Under the pieces are notes generated by a model that was not told where the DNA came from, searched no databases, and saw only the letters and a program-made list of their open reading frames with translations. Source: Allotamlana fucoidanivorans (GTDB lineage: Bacteria; Bacteroidota; Bacteroidia; Flavobacteriales; Flavobacteriaceae). Taken from it: a DNA stretch of 64,000 nucleotides. Made by a program: the position numbers and the translations under genes. Position 1 is the stretch's first letter. Each line of letters begins with the position of its first letter. This document shows, one piece after another, positions 8,713-16,669 of the stretch. The stretch lies in the NCBI RefSeq assembly GCF_045788535.1, contig NZ_CP074074.1, forward strand, positions 3,906,001 to 3,970,000. The letters are read 5' to 3'.

Positions 8713-9735
8713 ATGGCAAAAATTAAATTAGAATACATTTGGTTAGATGGGTATTTCCCAACTCAGAATATGAGAAGTAAAACCAAAGTAGAGGAGCATG
8801 AAAACTTCCAAGGAACATTAGAAGAAATTGGAAATTGGTCTTTTGACGGATCTTCAACAAGACAAGCTGAAGGAGGTTCTTCTGACTGTTTATTAGTTCC
8901 TGTTGCTATTTACCCTGACCCAGAGCGTGTTAATGGTTATTTAGTAATGACTGAAGTTATGAATGCAGATGGAACGCCTCACGTTTCTAACGGTAGAGCT
9001 ACCATTGATGATGAGGATGATGATTTCTGGTTTGGTTTTGAGCAAGAATATTTTATCATGGATACTGCAACACAACTACCTTTAGGATTCCCTGTTGGTG
9101 GTTATCCAGCTCCTCAAGGTATGTATTACTGTTCAGTAGGTGGAAAAAACACACACGGTAGAGATTTAGTTGAAGAGCATGCTGATTTATGTATTGCTGC
9201 TGGATTAAATTTTGAAGGAATCAACCAAGAGGTTGCTTGTGGACAATGGGAATTCCAATTATTTGCTAAAGGTGCTAAAAAAGCTGGTGACGAAATTTGG
9301 GTTGCTAGATATTTATTAGACCGTTTAACAGAAAAATACGGATACTACATTGATTACCACCCAAAACCATTAGGTAAAGATATGGACTGGAATGGTTCTG
9401 GCATGCATGCCAACTTCTCTAACAATACTTTAAGAACTTGTGGTTCTAAAGAGATTTATGAAAAAATATGTGAAGCTTTCCGTCCTGTAGTTGATGAGCA
9501 CATTGCTGTTTACGGTGAGTTTAACGACCAACGTTTAACAGGGTTACACGAAACCGCTGCTATTACTGATTTCTCTTATGGAGTTTCTGACCGTGGTGCA
9601 TCAATTCGTATTCCTATTATCACTGTTGAAAAAGGGTACAAAGGATGGCTTGAAGATAGAAGACCAGCTTCAAACGGTGACCCTTATAAAATTGCGGCTA
9701 GAATTATTAAAACGGTTAAATCTGCAAACGTTTAA
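8713..9735 (+). CDS. glutamine synthetase type II (eukaryote-like)
   Basis: A 340-residue GSII-type glutamine synthetase. Matching blocks are LEYIWLDGYFPTQNMRSKT at the N-terminus, WSFDGSST near 44-51, FGFEQEYF near 108-115 with the metal-ligand glutamates, GINQEVACGQWEFQ near 167-180, and NGSGMHANFS near 223-232. Length is close to eukaryotic GSII. The frame extends 33 codons upstream, but that stretch is Tyr/Lys-rich, AT-driven and contains the likely promoter box, so I start at the ATG giving MAKIKLEY. It is divergent from glnN and closed by a strong terminator. Confidence 0.93.
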   Translation: MAKIKLEYIWLDGYFPTQNMRSKTKVEEHENFQGTLEEIGNWSFDGSSTRQAEGGSSDCLLVPVAIYPDPERVNGYLVMTEVMNADGTPHVSNGRATIDDEDDDFWFGFEQEYFIMDTATQLPLGFPVGGYPAPQGMYYCSVGGKNTHGRDLVEEHADLCIAAGLNFEGINQEVACGQWEFQLFAKGAKKAGDEIWVARYLLDRLTEKYGYYIDYHPKPLGKDMDWNGSGMHANFSNNTLRTCGSKEIYEKICEAFRPVVDEHIAVYGEFNDQRLTGLHETAAITDFSYGVSDRGASIRIPIITVEKGYKGWLEDRRPASNGDPYKIAARIIKTVKSANV

Positions 9736-9761
9736 TATATAACGCTAGTTTTGTTCATAAT

Positions 9762-9793
9762 AAAAAACTCACATTTAACAATGTGAGTTTTTT
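9762..9793. terminator. bidirectional intrinsic terminator
   Basis: Perfect 13-bp inverted repeat (AAAAAACTCACAT / ATGTGAGTTTTTT) with a 6-base loop, placed between the converging GSII and antiporter genes. U-tracts exist on both strands. Confidence 0.9.
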
Positions 9794-9830
9794 ATTTATT
9801 TACTTTTACCAATTAATTCTACTTTCATAT

Positions 9831-10772
9831 TTACGAAGTAAATAATAAAAACATAAAAACGCCGTAACCTATTACTAACACAAAACCTTTCCACCTGCTT
9901 ATTTGCATGCTTTTAGGCAAGAATATAAGCGGCAATAAAAGAGCTGCATAAGCAAGCATCCAAACAACATCCACAGTTAATATAGAAGTCTCTGTTACAG
10001 GAATCGGTTTTACTAAAGCTGTTAAACCTAAAACTGAACCGATATTAAAAATATTAGAGCCTATCAAATTTCCCAAAGAAATGGCTTTCTCTTTTCTAGC
10101 GGCCGCTATTACCGAAGCTGCCATTTCTGGCACACTGGTTCCTATAGCAATGAGAGAAACCCCTATTACAGATTCACTTACACCCAATGAACGCGCAATA
10201 GTTTTTGCCCCATCAACTAACCACTCACTACCAAAGTAAAGTGCCGTTGCCCCAATGAGCATCCATAAAATTATTTTAAAGTTAGACACTATAGCTAAAG
10301 CCTCATCTACTTCTTCAACAACCACTTCCTTTTTTGCACTTTTCATCAAAACGATTAAAAAAACGAGCAAACCCGCAAATAAAATACCTCCTTCAATGGT
10401 TGATAGTTTATTATCATTCTTCAAAAAATAATAGAGTAACATGGAAAACAACATCATTGCTGGCCAGTTCAACCTATAGAAAGATCTATCAACAGTAATG
10501 AATCCAATCATAGCCGTAACCCCTAAAACTAAACCTATATTGGCGATATTAGATCCTACTACATTATTAATCGCTATAGCTGGAGAACCTGTTAGAGCAG
10601 CTTGTAAACTCACTAAAAGCTCTGGAGCAGACGTTGCAAAAGAAACAACCGTCATACCTATAACCATCTTCGAAACGTTGAACTTAAAAGAAAGGGCTAC
10701 TGAAGACCTTACCAAATACTCACCGCCAACAACTAATAAAATAAAACCTAATACAACCCAAAGTATACTCAT
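9831..10772 (-). CDS. calcium/sodium antiporter, YrbG family
   Basis: A 313-residue inner-membrane cation antiporter of the Ca2+/cation superfamily. It has two homologous halves, each with an alpha-repeat. The first contains SFATSAPELLVSLQAAL and NVVGSNIANIGLVLG (about residues 45-85). The second contains AIGTSVPEMAASV and GNLIGSNIFNIGSVLG (about 208-245). The acidic residue in each (S)xPE motif binds the cation. About ten membrane spans are predicted, with a polar central loop (KSAKKEVVVEEVDEA) near 145-160. It stands alone between two unrelated genes. Confidence 0.9.
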   Translation of the reverse strand: MSILWVVLGFILLVVGGEYLVRSSVALSFKFNVSKMVIGMTVVSFATSAPELLVSLQAALTGSPAIAINNVVGSNIANIGLVLGVTAMIGFITVDRSFYRLNWPAMMLFSMLLYYFLKNDNKLSTIEGGILFAGLLVFLIVLMKSAKKEVVVEEVDEALAIVSNFKIILWMLIGATALYFGSEWLVDGAKTIARSLGVSESVIGVSLIAIGTSVPEMAASVIAAARKEKAISLGNLIGSNIFNIGSVLGLTALVKPIPVTETSILTVDVVWMLAYAALLLPLIFLPKSMQISRWKGFVLVIGYGVFMFLLFTS

Positions 10773-10948
10773 AAACTTTTTTTTGCGAATATAACTGAAA
10801 GTAAAACGTTATAATCAACTTGAATTGACATTTTACTTAAAGACTACTTATACTTCAACCTATTAATCATCAAGCAACCTCCCATCCTTATAATCAGATT
10901 TTGTTTTAGCTTGAATGCACTTAAACTTATAGCTCAGGTTTACTATGA

Positions 10949-11500
10949 TTACTTCTTTGGTTTATATGAAAAGTGTTGTCCGCCAATAGAAGCTTCATAC
11001 ATTAAACCGCCTAATGTATGTGTAAAAACAGCAACGCCATTTTGATAGGCGACATCAACAGAAGCTCCTGCCGTTATAGCCACCGCTGAAGCTTGCGCAT
11101 CAAATTTTAACTTACCACTTGTAAAACGGTCAAAAGCTTCTTTGTTTTCAAAGAATATAACTTCACTGTATTGCTGACCTCCGGCTTGCAAGCCAAAAGA
11201 TGCTTGCTTTAATTTTGAAATCCCCACAGGTTCATGACTAAGATAAACCATTCCAGAACCTGCTGCCCCGCCAATACCTAACCCGGCTTTTGTTACCTTT
11301 GGAAATACAACATATCCATAAGCTTTTTCCTTAAATGTATTTAATTTAGGACTATTGCTTATCATTTCAGACAATGCATTATTTGCATCATTTTCTAATT
11401 CTGGTTTCCAACCACCAACTTGAGAGATAGCAGAACCCACAAATGTGAACACAAACACCAAAATAAGTAATTGACTACCTTTTAAGACTTTAAATTCCAT
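10949..11500 (-). CDS. SYLF-domain (YSC84-type) lipid-binding protein
   Basis: A 183-residue exported protein with a signal peptide (about residues 1-26, ending SAISQ) and a SYLF/Ysc84 domain over most of the rest. The conserved blocks YGYVVFPKVTKAGLGIGGA, AGSGMVYL, ASFGLQAGGQQYSEVIFF and the alanine/valine-rich AVAITAGASVDVAY are visible. In eukaryotes this domain binds phosphoinositides and actin. In bacteria it is an envelope protein of unclear role. It is monocistronic as far as can be seen, with about 175 bases downstream to the antiporter and a long non-coding stretch upstream. Confidence 0.88.
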   Translation of the reverse strand: MEFKVLKGSQLLILVFVFTFVGSAISQVGGWKPELENDANNALSEMISNSPKLNTFKEKAYGYVVFPKVTKAGLGIGGAAGSGMVYLSHEPVGISKLKQASFGLQAGGQQYSEVIFFENKEAFDRFTSGKLKFDAQASAVAITAGASVDVAYQNGVAVFTHTLGGLMYEASIGGQHFSYKPKK

Positions 11501-11950
11501 ACCCTAAAAAATTATATTTAACAACCTTGTTTTTGCCAACAAGTTACTTATTTCTAACAAAAACAAAAACATTAAAATAAAGCATTTTTATATTAATAAT
11601 AACGGAGCAAAACTCAATACATTTAACGGTAATAATTCTGTTCCAAAAAAACGAAATGTAAGAAAACCATGATTTTAATAGCAAAATCCTCCTTGGTTTA
11701 TAAAAAGCAGGCATAAAACCCTCTTGAATTATTTCAAAAAACAATTAAAAAACAAAAATAAGTTTCAATTAAAAACAAATTCAAAGATACAATATAAAAT
11801 ATCGAAACGTAATTTGTTTTTTCACTTACACATTAGTATTCAATTTCATCAATTTTTATCAAAACGTTTGGAGATAATATACTCTAAAATATATATTGAA
11901 AACTCATTGAGCAAACAACATCTATTTATTAACCCTTAAAACCAAAACTA
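11501..11950. other. gene-free stretch, about 450 bases
   Basis: Very AT-rich. The only open frames are short, lysine/isoleucine-rich and read like chance frames on both strands. I saw no tRNA, no repeat family and no full TAnnTTTG promoter box with a partner. It presumably holds the promoter of the SYLF gene at its left end and of the small genes at its right end. Confidence 0.5.
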
Positions 11951-12010
11951 ATGATCATACTTGCCAAACTTTTAGTTGAATTTATACTCTTTATACTTTC
12001 AATTATTTAA
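11951..12010 (+). CDS. possible 19-residue hydrophobic peptide
   Basis: An ATG-initiated frame encodes MIILAKLLVEFILFILSII, a single membrane-spanning-length peptide with one lysine and one glutamate. It is followed 10 bases after the stop by a perfect 10-bp hairpin. The size and hydrophobicity recall type I toxin peptides such as Ibs or other membrane-active micropeptides, but AT-rich DNA often produces such frames by chance, and no antisense RNA promoter could be shown. Treat as a candidate only. Confidence 0.25.
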   Translation: MIILAKLLVEFILFILSII

Positions 12011-12020
12011 TCAGAAGAAT

Positions 12021-12048
12021 GTAAAACTTAGTCTAGAATAAGTTTTAC
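12021..12048 (+). terminator. hairpin, possible terminator or leader element
   Basis: Perfect 10-bp inverted repeat GTAAAACTTA / TAAGTTTTAC with an 8-base loop, followed by TATTTTTG. It could end a short transcript carrying the 19-residue peptide, or form a leader hairpin for the small gene that starts 12 bases further on. The T-rich tail also matches the -7 promoter consensus, so its role is ambiguous. Confidence 0.45.
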
Positions 12049-12060
12049 TATTTTTGTTCT

Positions 12061-12213
12061 ATGAAAAAGCAAGTTTTTAACGTTTTGGCTAAAATTAATA
12101 AAGCTATTTTACCCAGCTATTCTAAAAAAAAGTTGGATCTTTCAAAGGCTACTAAATTTCAATTAGCAATTATTGGTTGGCGTTGGTATGTGACTAGAAA
12201 TGCCCTAGACTAA
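12061..12213 (+). CDS. conserved small protein, about 50 residues
   Basis: A 50-residue basic protein, starting MKKQVFNVLAKINKAILPSY and ending WRWYVTRNALD. It resembles short proteins I recall from many Flavobacteriia, where pipelines sometimes label them SsrA-binding protein although they are far too short to be SmpB. The first half is lysine-rich and amphipathic. The second half (KATKFQLAIIGWRWYVTRNAL) may lie on or in the membrane. The function is unknown. It starts at an ATG 4 bases after a TATTTTTG box, so it may be nearly leaderless. It points away from the TRAP operon terminator side and has no partner gene. Confidence 0.7.
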   Translation: MKKQVFNVLAKINKAILPSYSKKKLDLSKATKFQLAIIGWRWYVTRNALD

Positions 12214-12317
12214 AATACTTCTTTAAAAAAGTTTTTAGAATTATTATATCCACTTATGCCACGTGTGCTTTAGAGCAAAAAACTACTCTTCTATCGCTAT
12301 ATTTTAATAGGCTGTTC

Positions 12318-13622
12318 TTAAAGCCCAAACAAATTTGGTAAATACATAGAAATTTCAGGGATATAGGTTATTAAAAGGAGTACCAATACCATGATTAGCA
12401 AAAATGGCAGTAATGGTTTTACCACTTGAGAAACCGATATGTTGGCAATACCACTTCCTACAAAGAGTATGGTTCCTACTGGAGGTGTACATAGGCCAAT
12501 ACACAAATTGAGCACTAACACAATGCCAAAATGTACTGGATGCATCCCTAAAGCAACAACCACTGGTAAAAATATAGGGGTAAAAATTAAAACGGCAGGC
12601 GTCATATCCATAAACGTTCCTATAATCAAGAGCACCAGATTAATAACCAGAAAGATAACTATTTTATTACTGAATTGTTCTAGTAAAAACCCACTGATAA
12701 GCTCTGGGATCCCCTCAAAGGAAAACAACCATGACATAGCCATAGAGGTACAAATTAAGAACATAACTACAGCAGTAGTCTTTGCGCTTGTGAGTAAAAT
12801 TTCAGGAAAATCTTTAGTGGTAATATCCCCATAAATGAGCGCCAATACCGCTGCATATAATACTGCTATGGCCGATGCCTCTGTAGCTGTAAAAATACCT
12901 GCTACAATACCGCCAACCACAATAACCCACAGTAACAGACTAAAAAAGGCTTTACTAAAATATTTCCAAATCAATGAAAGTGGTGCGCGCTCACCTTTTA
13001 CAAAGCCTCTGGTTATAGCCACAAAAGCAATATAACCTATAATACTAAACCCTAATAAAATACCTGGTAGATATCCTGCTATAAACAGTGCCGCAACAGA
13101 GGCAGTACCACCACTAGCCAAGGCATATACAATTAAAATATTACTTGGAGGAATTAATAGGCCCGTTGTTGATGATGTAATATTTACAGAAGCACTAAAT
13201 GCTCTTGGATACCCTTCTTCCTCCATCCTATCAGTCATTATACTTCCTATGGCTGAAGTGGCCGCGATGGCTGAGCCTGAAATAGCCCCAAATAACATCG
13301 AGGCCAATACATTTACATAAGCCAAGCCCCCTGGCAAACTAGCAACTAATGATTTTGCAAAATTTATAAGCCGGTTGGCAATGCCACCTCGCTTCATAAT
13401 TTCGCCAGCTAATACAAAAAACGGAATAGCCAAAAGCGCAAAACTATCAATACCTGTAGTCATACGTTGGGCTATGGTGGTTATGCCTGGTAGTTTATCA
13501 ATATTAAGTAATAAACTTATAGTTGTAGAAATACCTATACTGTAAGCCACAGGAACTTTTAACATTAGCAAGGTAAAAAAACTGGCAAATAAAACGATGA
13601 TACTTATAACCTCAATACTCAT
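12318..13622 (-). CDS. TRAP transporter large permease (DctM type)
   Basis: A 434-residue inner-membrane protein with about twelve hydrophobic spans, the ion-coupled translocation subunit of a TRAP importer. Typical DctM stretches are visible: LMLKVPVAYSIG near the N-terminus, GIDSFALLAIPFFVLAGEIM near 58-77, GAISGSAIAATSAIGSIM near 112-130, and LCIGLCTPPVGTILFVG near 365-382. It is the last gene of the hexuronate operon and sits two bases after the small permease gene, so it is translationally linked to it. With DctP and DctQ next to uronate catabolic genes, hexuronate is the likely cargo. That substrate is inference from context. Confidence 0.92.
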   Translation of the reverse strand: MSIEVISIIVLFASFFTLLMLKVPVAYSIGISTTISLLLNIDKLPGITTIAQRMTTGIDSFALLAIPFFVLAGEIMKRGGIANRLINFAKSLVASLPGGLAYVNVLASMLFGAISGSAIAATSAIGSIMTDRMEEEGYPRAFSASVNITSSTTGLLIPPSNILIVYALASGGTASVAALFIAGYLPGILLGFSIIGYIAFVAITRGFVKGERAPLSLIWKYFSKAFFSLLLWVIVVGGIVAGIFTATEASAIAVLYAAVLALIYGDITTKDFPEILLTSAKTTAVVMFLICTSMAMSWLFSFEGIPELISGFLLEQFSNKIVIFLVINLVLLIIGTFMDMTPAVLIFTPIFLPVVVALGMHPVHFGIVLVLNLCIGLCTPPVGTILFVGSGIANISVSQVVKPLLPFLLIMVLVLLLITYIPEISMYLPNLFGL

Positions 13623-13624
13623 GG

Positions 13625-14116
13625 TTAGTCGATGATTTGGTTAGCATTAATTTTGAATATGTGGTAAACAGAGAAACACATAATAAGAAGCCCACTTGCG
13701 GGTAATATAGCATAAATATACCCTAAAGGAATTCGTAAGGTTCCTGATAATTGCTCTAAGTGTAGAGTTATATACACCAAGTTAAAACCGCCAATAACCA
13801 TAACAATTAAAGCAAATAAAAAAATACAGCACTCGATAAATAAAAGTACCTTCTTTCTTGTTTTTTCAGAAAACTTCTGATACAAAAAATCCATAGACAA
13901 ATGCATTCTTTTACCATTTAAATATGCTGCTCCTAAAATGGACATCCATATTAACGAAAAACGCGCCAATTCTTCCGTAAAAGCAAAAGAGGTATTTAAA
14001 ATATATCGCGAAAACACCTGACTCAAAACATCAATAACTAACAAACCAAAAATGACAATAAGTATAATTTCCATCAATCTACATACCTTATCAAATATAA
14101 TATCTGCTGATTTCAT
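13625..14116 (-). CDS. TRAP transporter small permease (DctQ type)
   Basis: A 163-residue membrane protein with four predicted spans (about residues 14-34, 46-66, 88-110 and 128-150), the expected topology of the TRAP small subunit that scaffolds the large permease. A typical motif is the FAFTEELARFSLIWMSILGAA stretch read around residues 40-60, followed by a basic/aromatic loop (NGKRMHLSMDF). It is placed between the binding-protein and large-permease genes with two-base gaps on both sides, which argues for one transcript and coupled translation. Confidence 0.9.
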   Translation of the reverse strand: MKSADIIFDKVCRLMEIILIVIFGLLVIDVLSQVFSRYILNTSFAFTEELARFSLIWMSILGAAYLNGKRMHLSMDFLYQKFSEKTRKKVLLFIECCIFLFALIVMVIGGFNLVYITLHLEQLSGTLRIPLGYIYAILPASGLLIMCFSVYHIFKINANQIID

Positions 14117-14118
14117 AA

Positions 14119-15093
14119 TTACTCTCTTATTATGTTGTTGATTAATTCACTCATTTCTGGATGCGCTTTTAAAAAGGCTTCCAAAACGGGTTTCGACTTT
14201 TCTTGAAATAGTGACTTTTCCGGAATAATAATCTCTACACCTGCCTTTTTAGCGATAGCCATAGACTGGTCAACAGATTCTTTCCAAAATTGCTTTTGCG
14301 CCTGTGAAGACTCATCGGCAGATTCTTGAACCCATTTTTTTTCTTGATCTGATAACTTATCCCAAAACTTTGTTCCTATCAATAAAACATCTGGTACTGA
14401 GGAATGCTGATCAAGCGTATAATACTTACTTACCTCATAATGGTTTGATGACACAAAGGAAGGTGGGTTATTTTCGGCACCATCTACTACCCCTTGCTGA
14501 ATGGCTGTGTATAACTCGCCGTAAGCCATTGGTGTTGCCGATCCTCCAAGGGCATTAACCATATTGATAGCCATTTGATTATTCATCACACGTATTTTTA
14601 GCCCTCTTAAATCATCAGGAGTTCTAATAGCTTTATTTGAGGTATAAAAACTTCGGCTACCAGCATCATAATAACATAAACCGCGTAACCAAAACTTACT
14701 CCCTTTTTCTAATATTGATTTACCAATTTCTCCTTCTAAAACCTCAAATTGATGATCTTTATCTTTGAATAAATAAGGTATGCCCAATACGTGATACTCA
14801 GGTACAAAATTAGATAAGGTGGCTGCGCTCACTTTAGTTGCTGCTACACTTCCTATTTGTAAAAGCTCTAATACTTCCCGTTCTGATCCTAATTGCCCAT
14901 CTGGAAAAATCTTCATTTCTAATGCGCCGTTGGATTTCTTTTCTAATGCCTTTTTAAATTCTAAAATGCCTTTATGTACAGGATGCGTTTGAGGAAGTGT
15001 ATGTGCCAAATAAAGCATTTTTGTGCCCTTGTTTTCCATACATGACCATAAACTTGCGCAAATAAGCAAAAGGAAAGCCTGTTTTATTCTCAT
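14119..15093 (-). CDS. TRAP transporter substrate-binding lipoprotein (DctP family)
   Basis: A 324-residue solute-binding protein with a lipoprotein signal (lipobox ending at Cys18, LWSC), so it is probably anchored in the periplasm. DctP-family features include HPVHKGILEFKKALEKKSNG near 37-56, FPDGQLGSEREVLELLQIG near 63-81, and the carboxylate-clamp region LKIRVMNNQMAINMVNALGG near 165-184 with its conserved arginine. The stretch AIQQGVVDGAENNP near 198-211 is also classic. DctP proteins bind organic acids, and several known members bind glucuronate or galacturonate, which fits the adjacent uxaC and uxuA. Confidence 0.92.
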   Translation of the reverse strand: MRIKQAFLLLICASLWSCMENKGTKMLYLAHTLPQTHPVHKGILEFKKALEKKSNGALEMKIFPDGQLGSEREVLELLQIGSVAATKVSAATLSNFVPEYHVLGIPYLFKDKDHQFEVLEGEIGKSILEKGSKFWLRGLCYYDAGSRSFYTSNKAIRTPDDLRGLKIRVMNNQMAINMVNALGGSATPMAYGELYTAIQQGVVDGAENNPPSFVSSNHYEVSKYYTLDQHSSVPDVLLIGTKFWDKLSDQEKKWVQESADESSQAQKQFWKESVDQSMAIAKKAGVEIIIPEKSLFQEKSKPVLEAFLKAHPEMSELINNIIRE

Positions 15094-15168
15094 TCTTATT
15101 TTATTTTAGTTTAATATGAGTGCTATTAGTGCTATTTAAAACGATTTCTGTTAAAACTAAGTCGTCAA

Positions 15169-15176
15169 CAAATATA
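15169..15176 (-). promoter_or_regulatory. candidate internal -7 box before dctP
   Basis: Reverse strand reads TATATTTG, identical to the box of the operon's main promoter, within the 118-base gap between uxaC and dctP. No -33 element was seen at the usual distance. A perfect 10-bp palindrome lies just upstream. Confidence 0.35.
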
Positions 15177-15183
15177 TGAAATG

Positions 15184-15193
15184 CAATCGATTG
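15184..15193. promoter_or_regulatory. CG-centred palindrome, possible operator
   Basis: CAATCGATTG is a perfect 10-bp palindrome immediately upstream of the internal -7 box before dctP. Its form resembles LacI-family half-site pairs, but palindromes of this length occur by chance dozens of times in a window this size. Confidence 0.25.
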
Positions 15194-15211
15194 TATTTGT
15201 ATGGCTAACCC

Positions 15212-16615
15212 TTAAATATTGAAATACTTAACCGCATTATAATAACAAATATCTTGTATCATTTTGCCAACAAAATCTAAATCATTTGGGATAAGCCCTT
15301 GCTTAATATCTTCAGCTAAAACATTACATAAAATACGCCTAAAGTACTCATGTCGTGGAAAAGATAAAAAGCTTCTACTATCGGTTAACATACCTACAAA
15401 GTGACTTAATAGTCCCATATTGCCCAAACAGTTTATCTGCTTTTCCATACCATCTTTTTGGTCTAAAAACCACCAACCTGAGCCCCACTGCATTTTACCT
15501 TTACAATCTGAGTTTTGAAAATTACCCATCATAGTTGCAAACACCTCGTTATGTGCAGGATTTAAATTGTAGGTTATGGTTTTAGCCAATTGGTTTGTAG
15601 CGTTCAAACCATCAAACAACTTGGACATAAACTGAGCCATTGGAAAATCACTCATCGAATCTACACCAGCATCCAACCCTATTTGCCCTAATAGCCTTGA
15701 ATTGTTATTTCTTATTGGTCCCAAATGGTACTGTTGTACCCATTTATATTCATGGTATTTTTTTCCTAAATGAATAAATAAAAACGAACGATATTTGTTT
15801 ATTTCTGCTTCTGTAAGACCTGCTCCTGCTAATTTATTTTTGAAAATCGTATCAACTTCTTCTTGCGTATATTCTACCATTTCAAGACGTTCACCTACAC
15901 CAAAGTCTGATAATTTACAACCTTGCTGATTAAAGAATTCTATTCGCTGATTTATAGCTTTTACAAAATCAGAAAGCGAATTAATTGGTATTCCAGATGC
16001 CTTAGTTAATTTAGCTAAATAGGATGTGAAAGTATCTTTATTAATAAAGAACAATTCATCTGCTCTAAAAGTAGGGAGTACCTTTGTAAAGAAGTTTTGT
16101 TCTTTACAAGCCTTATGGGAGCTTAAATCATCAGTAGGATCATCTGTGGTACAAATAACTTCAACCTTCATATCTTCCAACAACTGGGCTGGTGTTTTTT
16201 GGGCTAATACCCTATTAGCCTTCTCATAAATAAATTCGGCAGTTGAGGGTTGAAGTATATCATCAACATCAAAGTACCGTTTCAGTTCAAGGTGTGTCCA
16301 ATGAAACAACGGATTTTTTAATGTATAGGGCACCGTTTCTGCCCACTTAACAAACTTCTCTTTGTTTGACGTTACTGAACCTGTAATGAATATCTCTTCT
16401 ATACCATGGGCGCGCATGCCTCGCCATTTATAATGATCTTCGCTAAGCCATGCTTCTGTAATATTATTTACTGGCTTATTCTCTGCTATTTTTTGTGGCG
16501 ATAAGTGATTATGATAATCTATTATTGGCAAATCTTTAGCATACTGTTGATACAAGTGTTCTGCGATTTCTGATTGCAGTAAAAAATTATCATGTATAAA
16601 TGATTCACTCTTCAT
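15212..16615 (-). CDS. uxaC: glucuronate isomerase
   Basis: A 467-residue uronate isomerase, which converts D-glucuronate to D-fructuronate (and galacturonate to tagaturonate). The metal-binding start PIIDYHNHLSPQ near residues 30-41 is typical of this amidohydrolase-fold family. Other recognisable stretches are the WLSEDHYKWRGMRAHG motif near 60-75, the QYHLGPIRNNN segment near 300-310, and the C-terminal GMLTDSRSFLSFPRHEYFRRILC region near 408-430. Length matches the usual ~470. It sits between uxuA and the TRAP genes and provides the first catabolic step after import. Confidence 0.95.
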   Translation of the reverse strand: MKSESFIHDNFLLQSEIAEHLYQQYAKDLPIIDYHNHLSPQKIAENKPVNNITEAWLSEDHYKWRGMRAHGIEEIFITGSVTSNKEKFVKWAETVPYTLKNPLFHWTHLELKRYFDVDDILQPSTAEFIYEKANRVLAQKTPAQLLEDMKVEVICTTDDPTDDLSSHKACKEQNFFTKVLPTFRADELFFINKDTFTSYLAKLTKASGIPINSLSDFVKAINQRIEFFNQQGCKLSDFGVGERLEMVEYTQEEVDTIFKNKLAGAGLTEAEINKYRSFLFIHLGKKYHEYKWVQQYHLGPIRNNNSRLLGQIGLDAGVDSMSDFPMAQFMSKLFDGLNATNQLAKTITYNLNPAHNEVFATMMGNFQNSDCKGKMQWGSGWWFLDQKDGMEKQINCLGNMGLLSHFVGMLTDSRSFLSFPRHEYFRRILCNVLAEDIKQGLIPNDLDFVGKMIQDICYYNAVKYFNI

Positions 16616-16669
16616 ATGTCCTGTTATTTTAGATAAGCTTTACCTACCTTATAGAATTGATTCTCTTAA

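Noticed and set aside
11544..11939. Two open frames of 66 and 71 codons in the SYLF/small-gene gap
   Set aside because: Lys/Ile/Phe-rich composition, overlap on opposite strands and no recognisable motif; they look like chance frames in AT-rich DNA.
12049..12056. TATTTTTG as a firm promoter box for the 50-residue protein
   Set aside because: It also serves as the T-tail of the hairpin just before it, and it would put the transcript start at or after the ATG; the role is undecidable by eye.
12439..12834. 131-codon plus-strand frame inside dctM
   Set aside because: Antisense shadow of the TRAP permease gene; composition is Thr/Ile/Pro-rich from the complementary frame.
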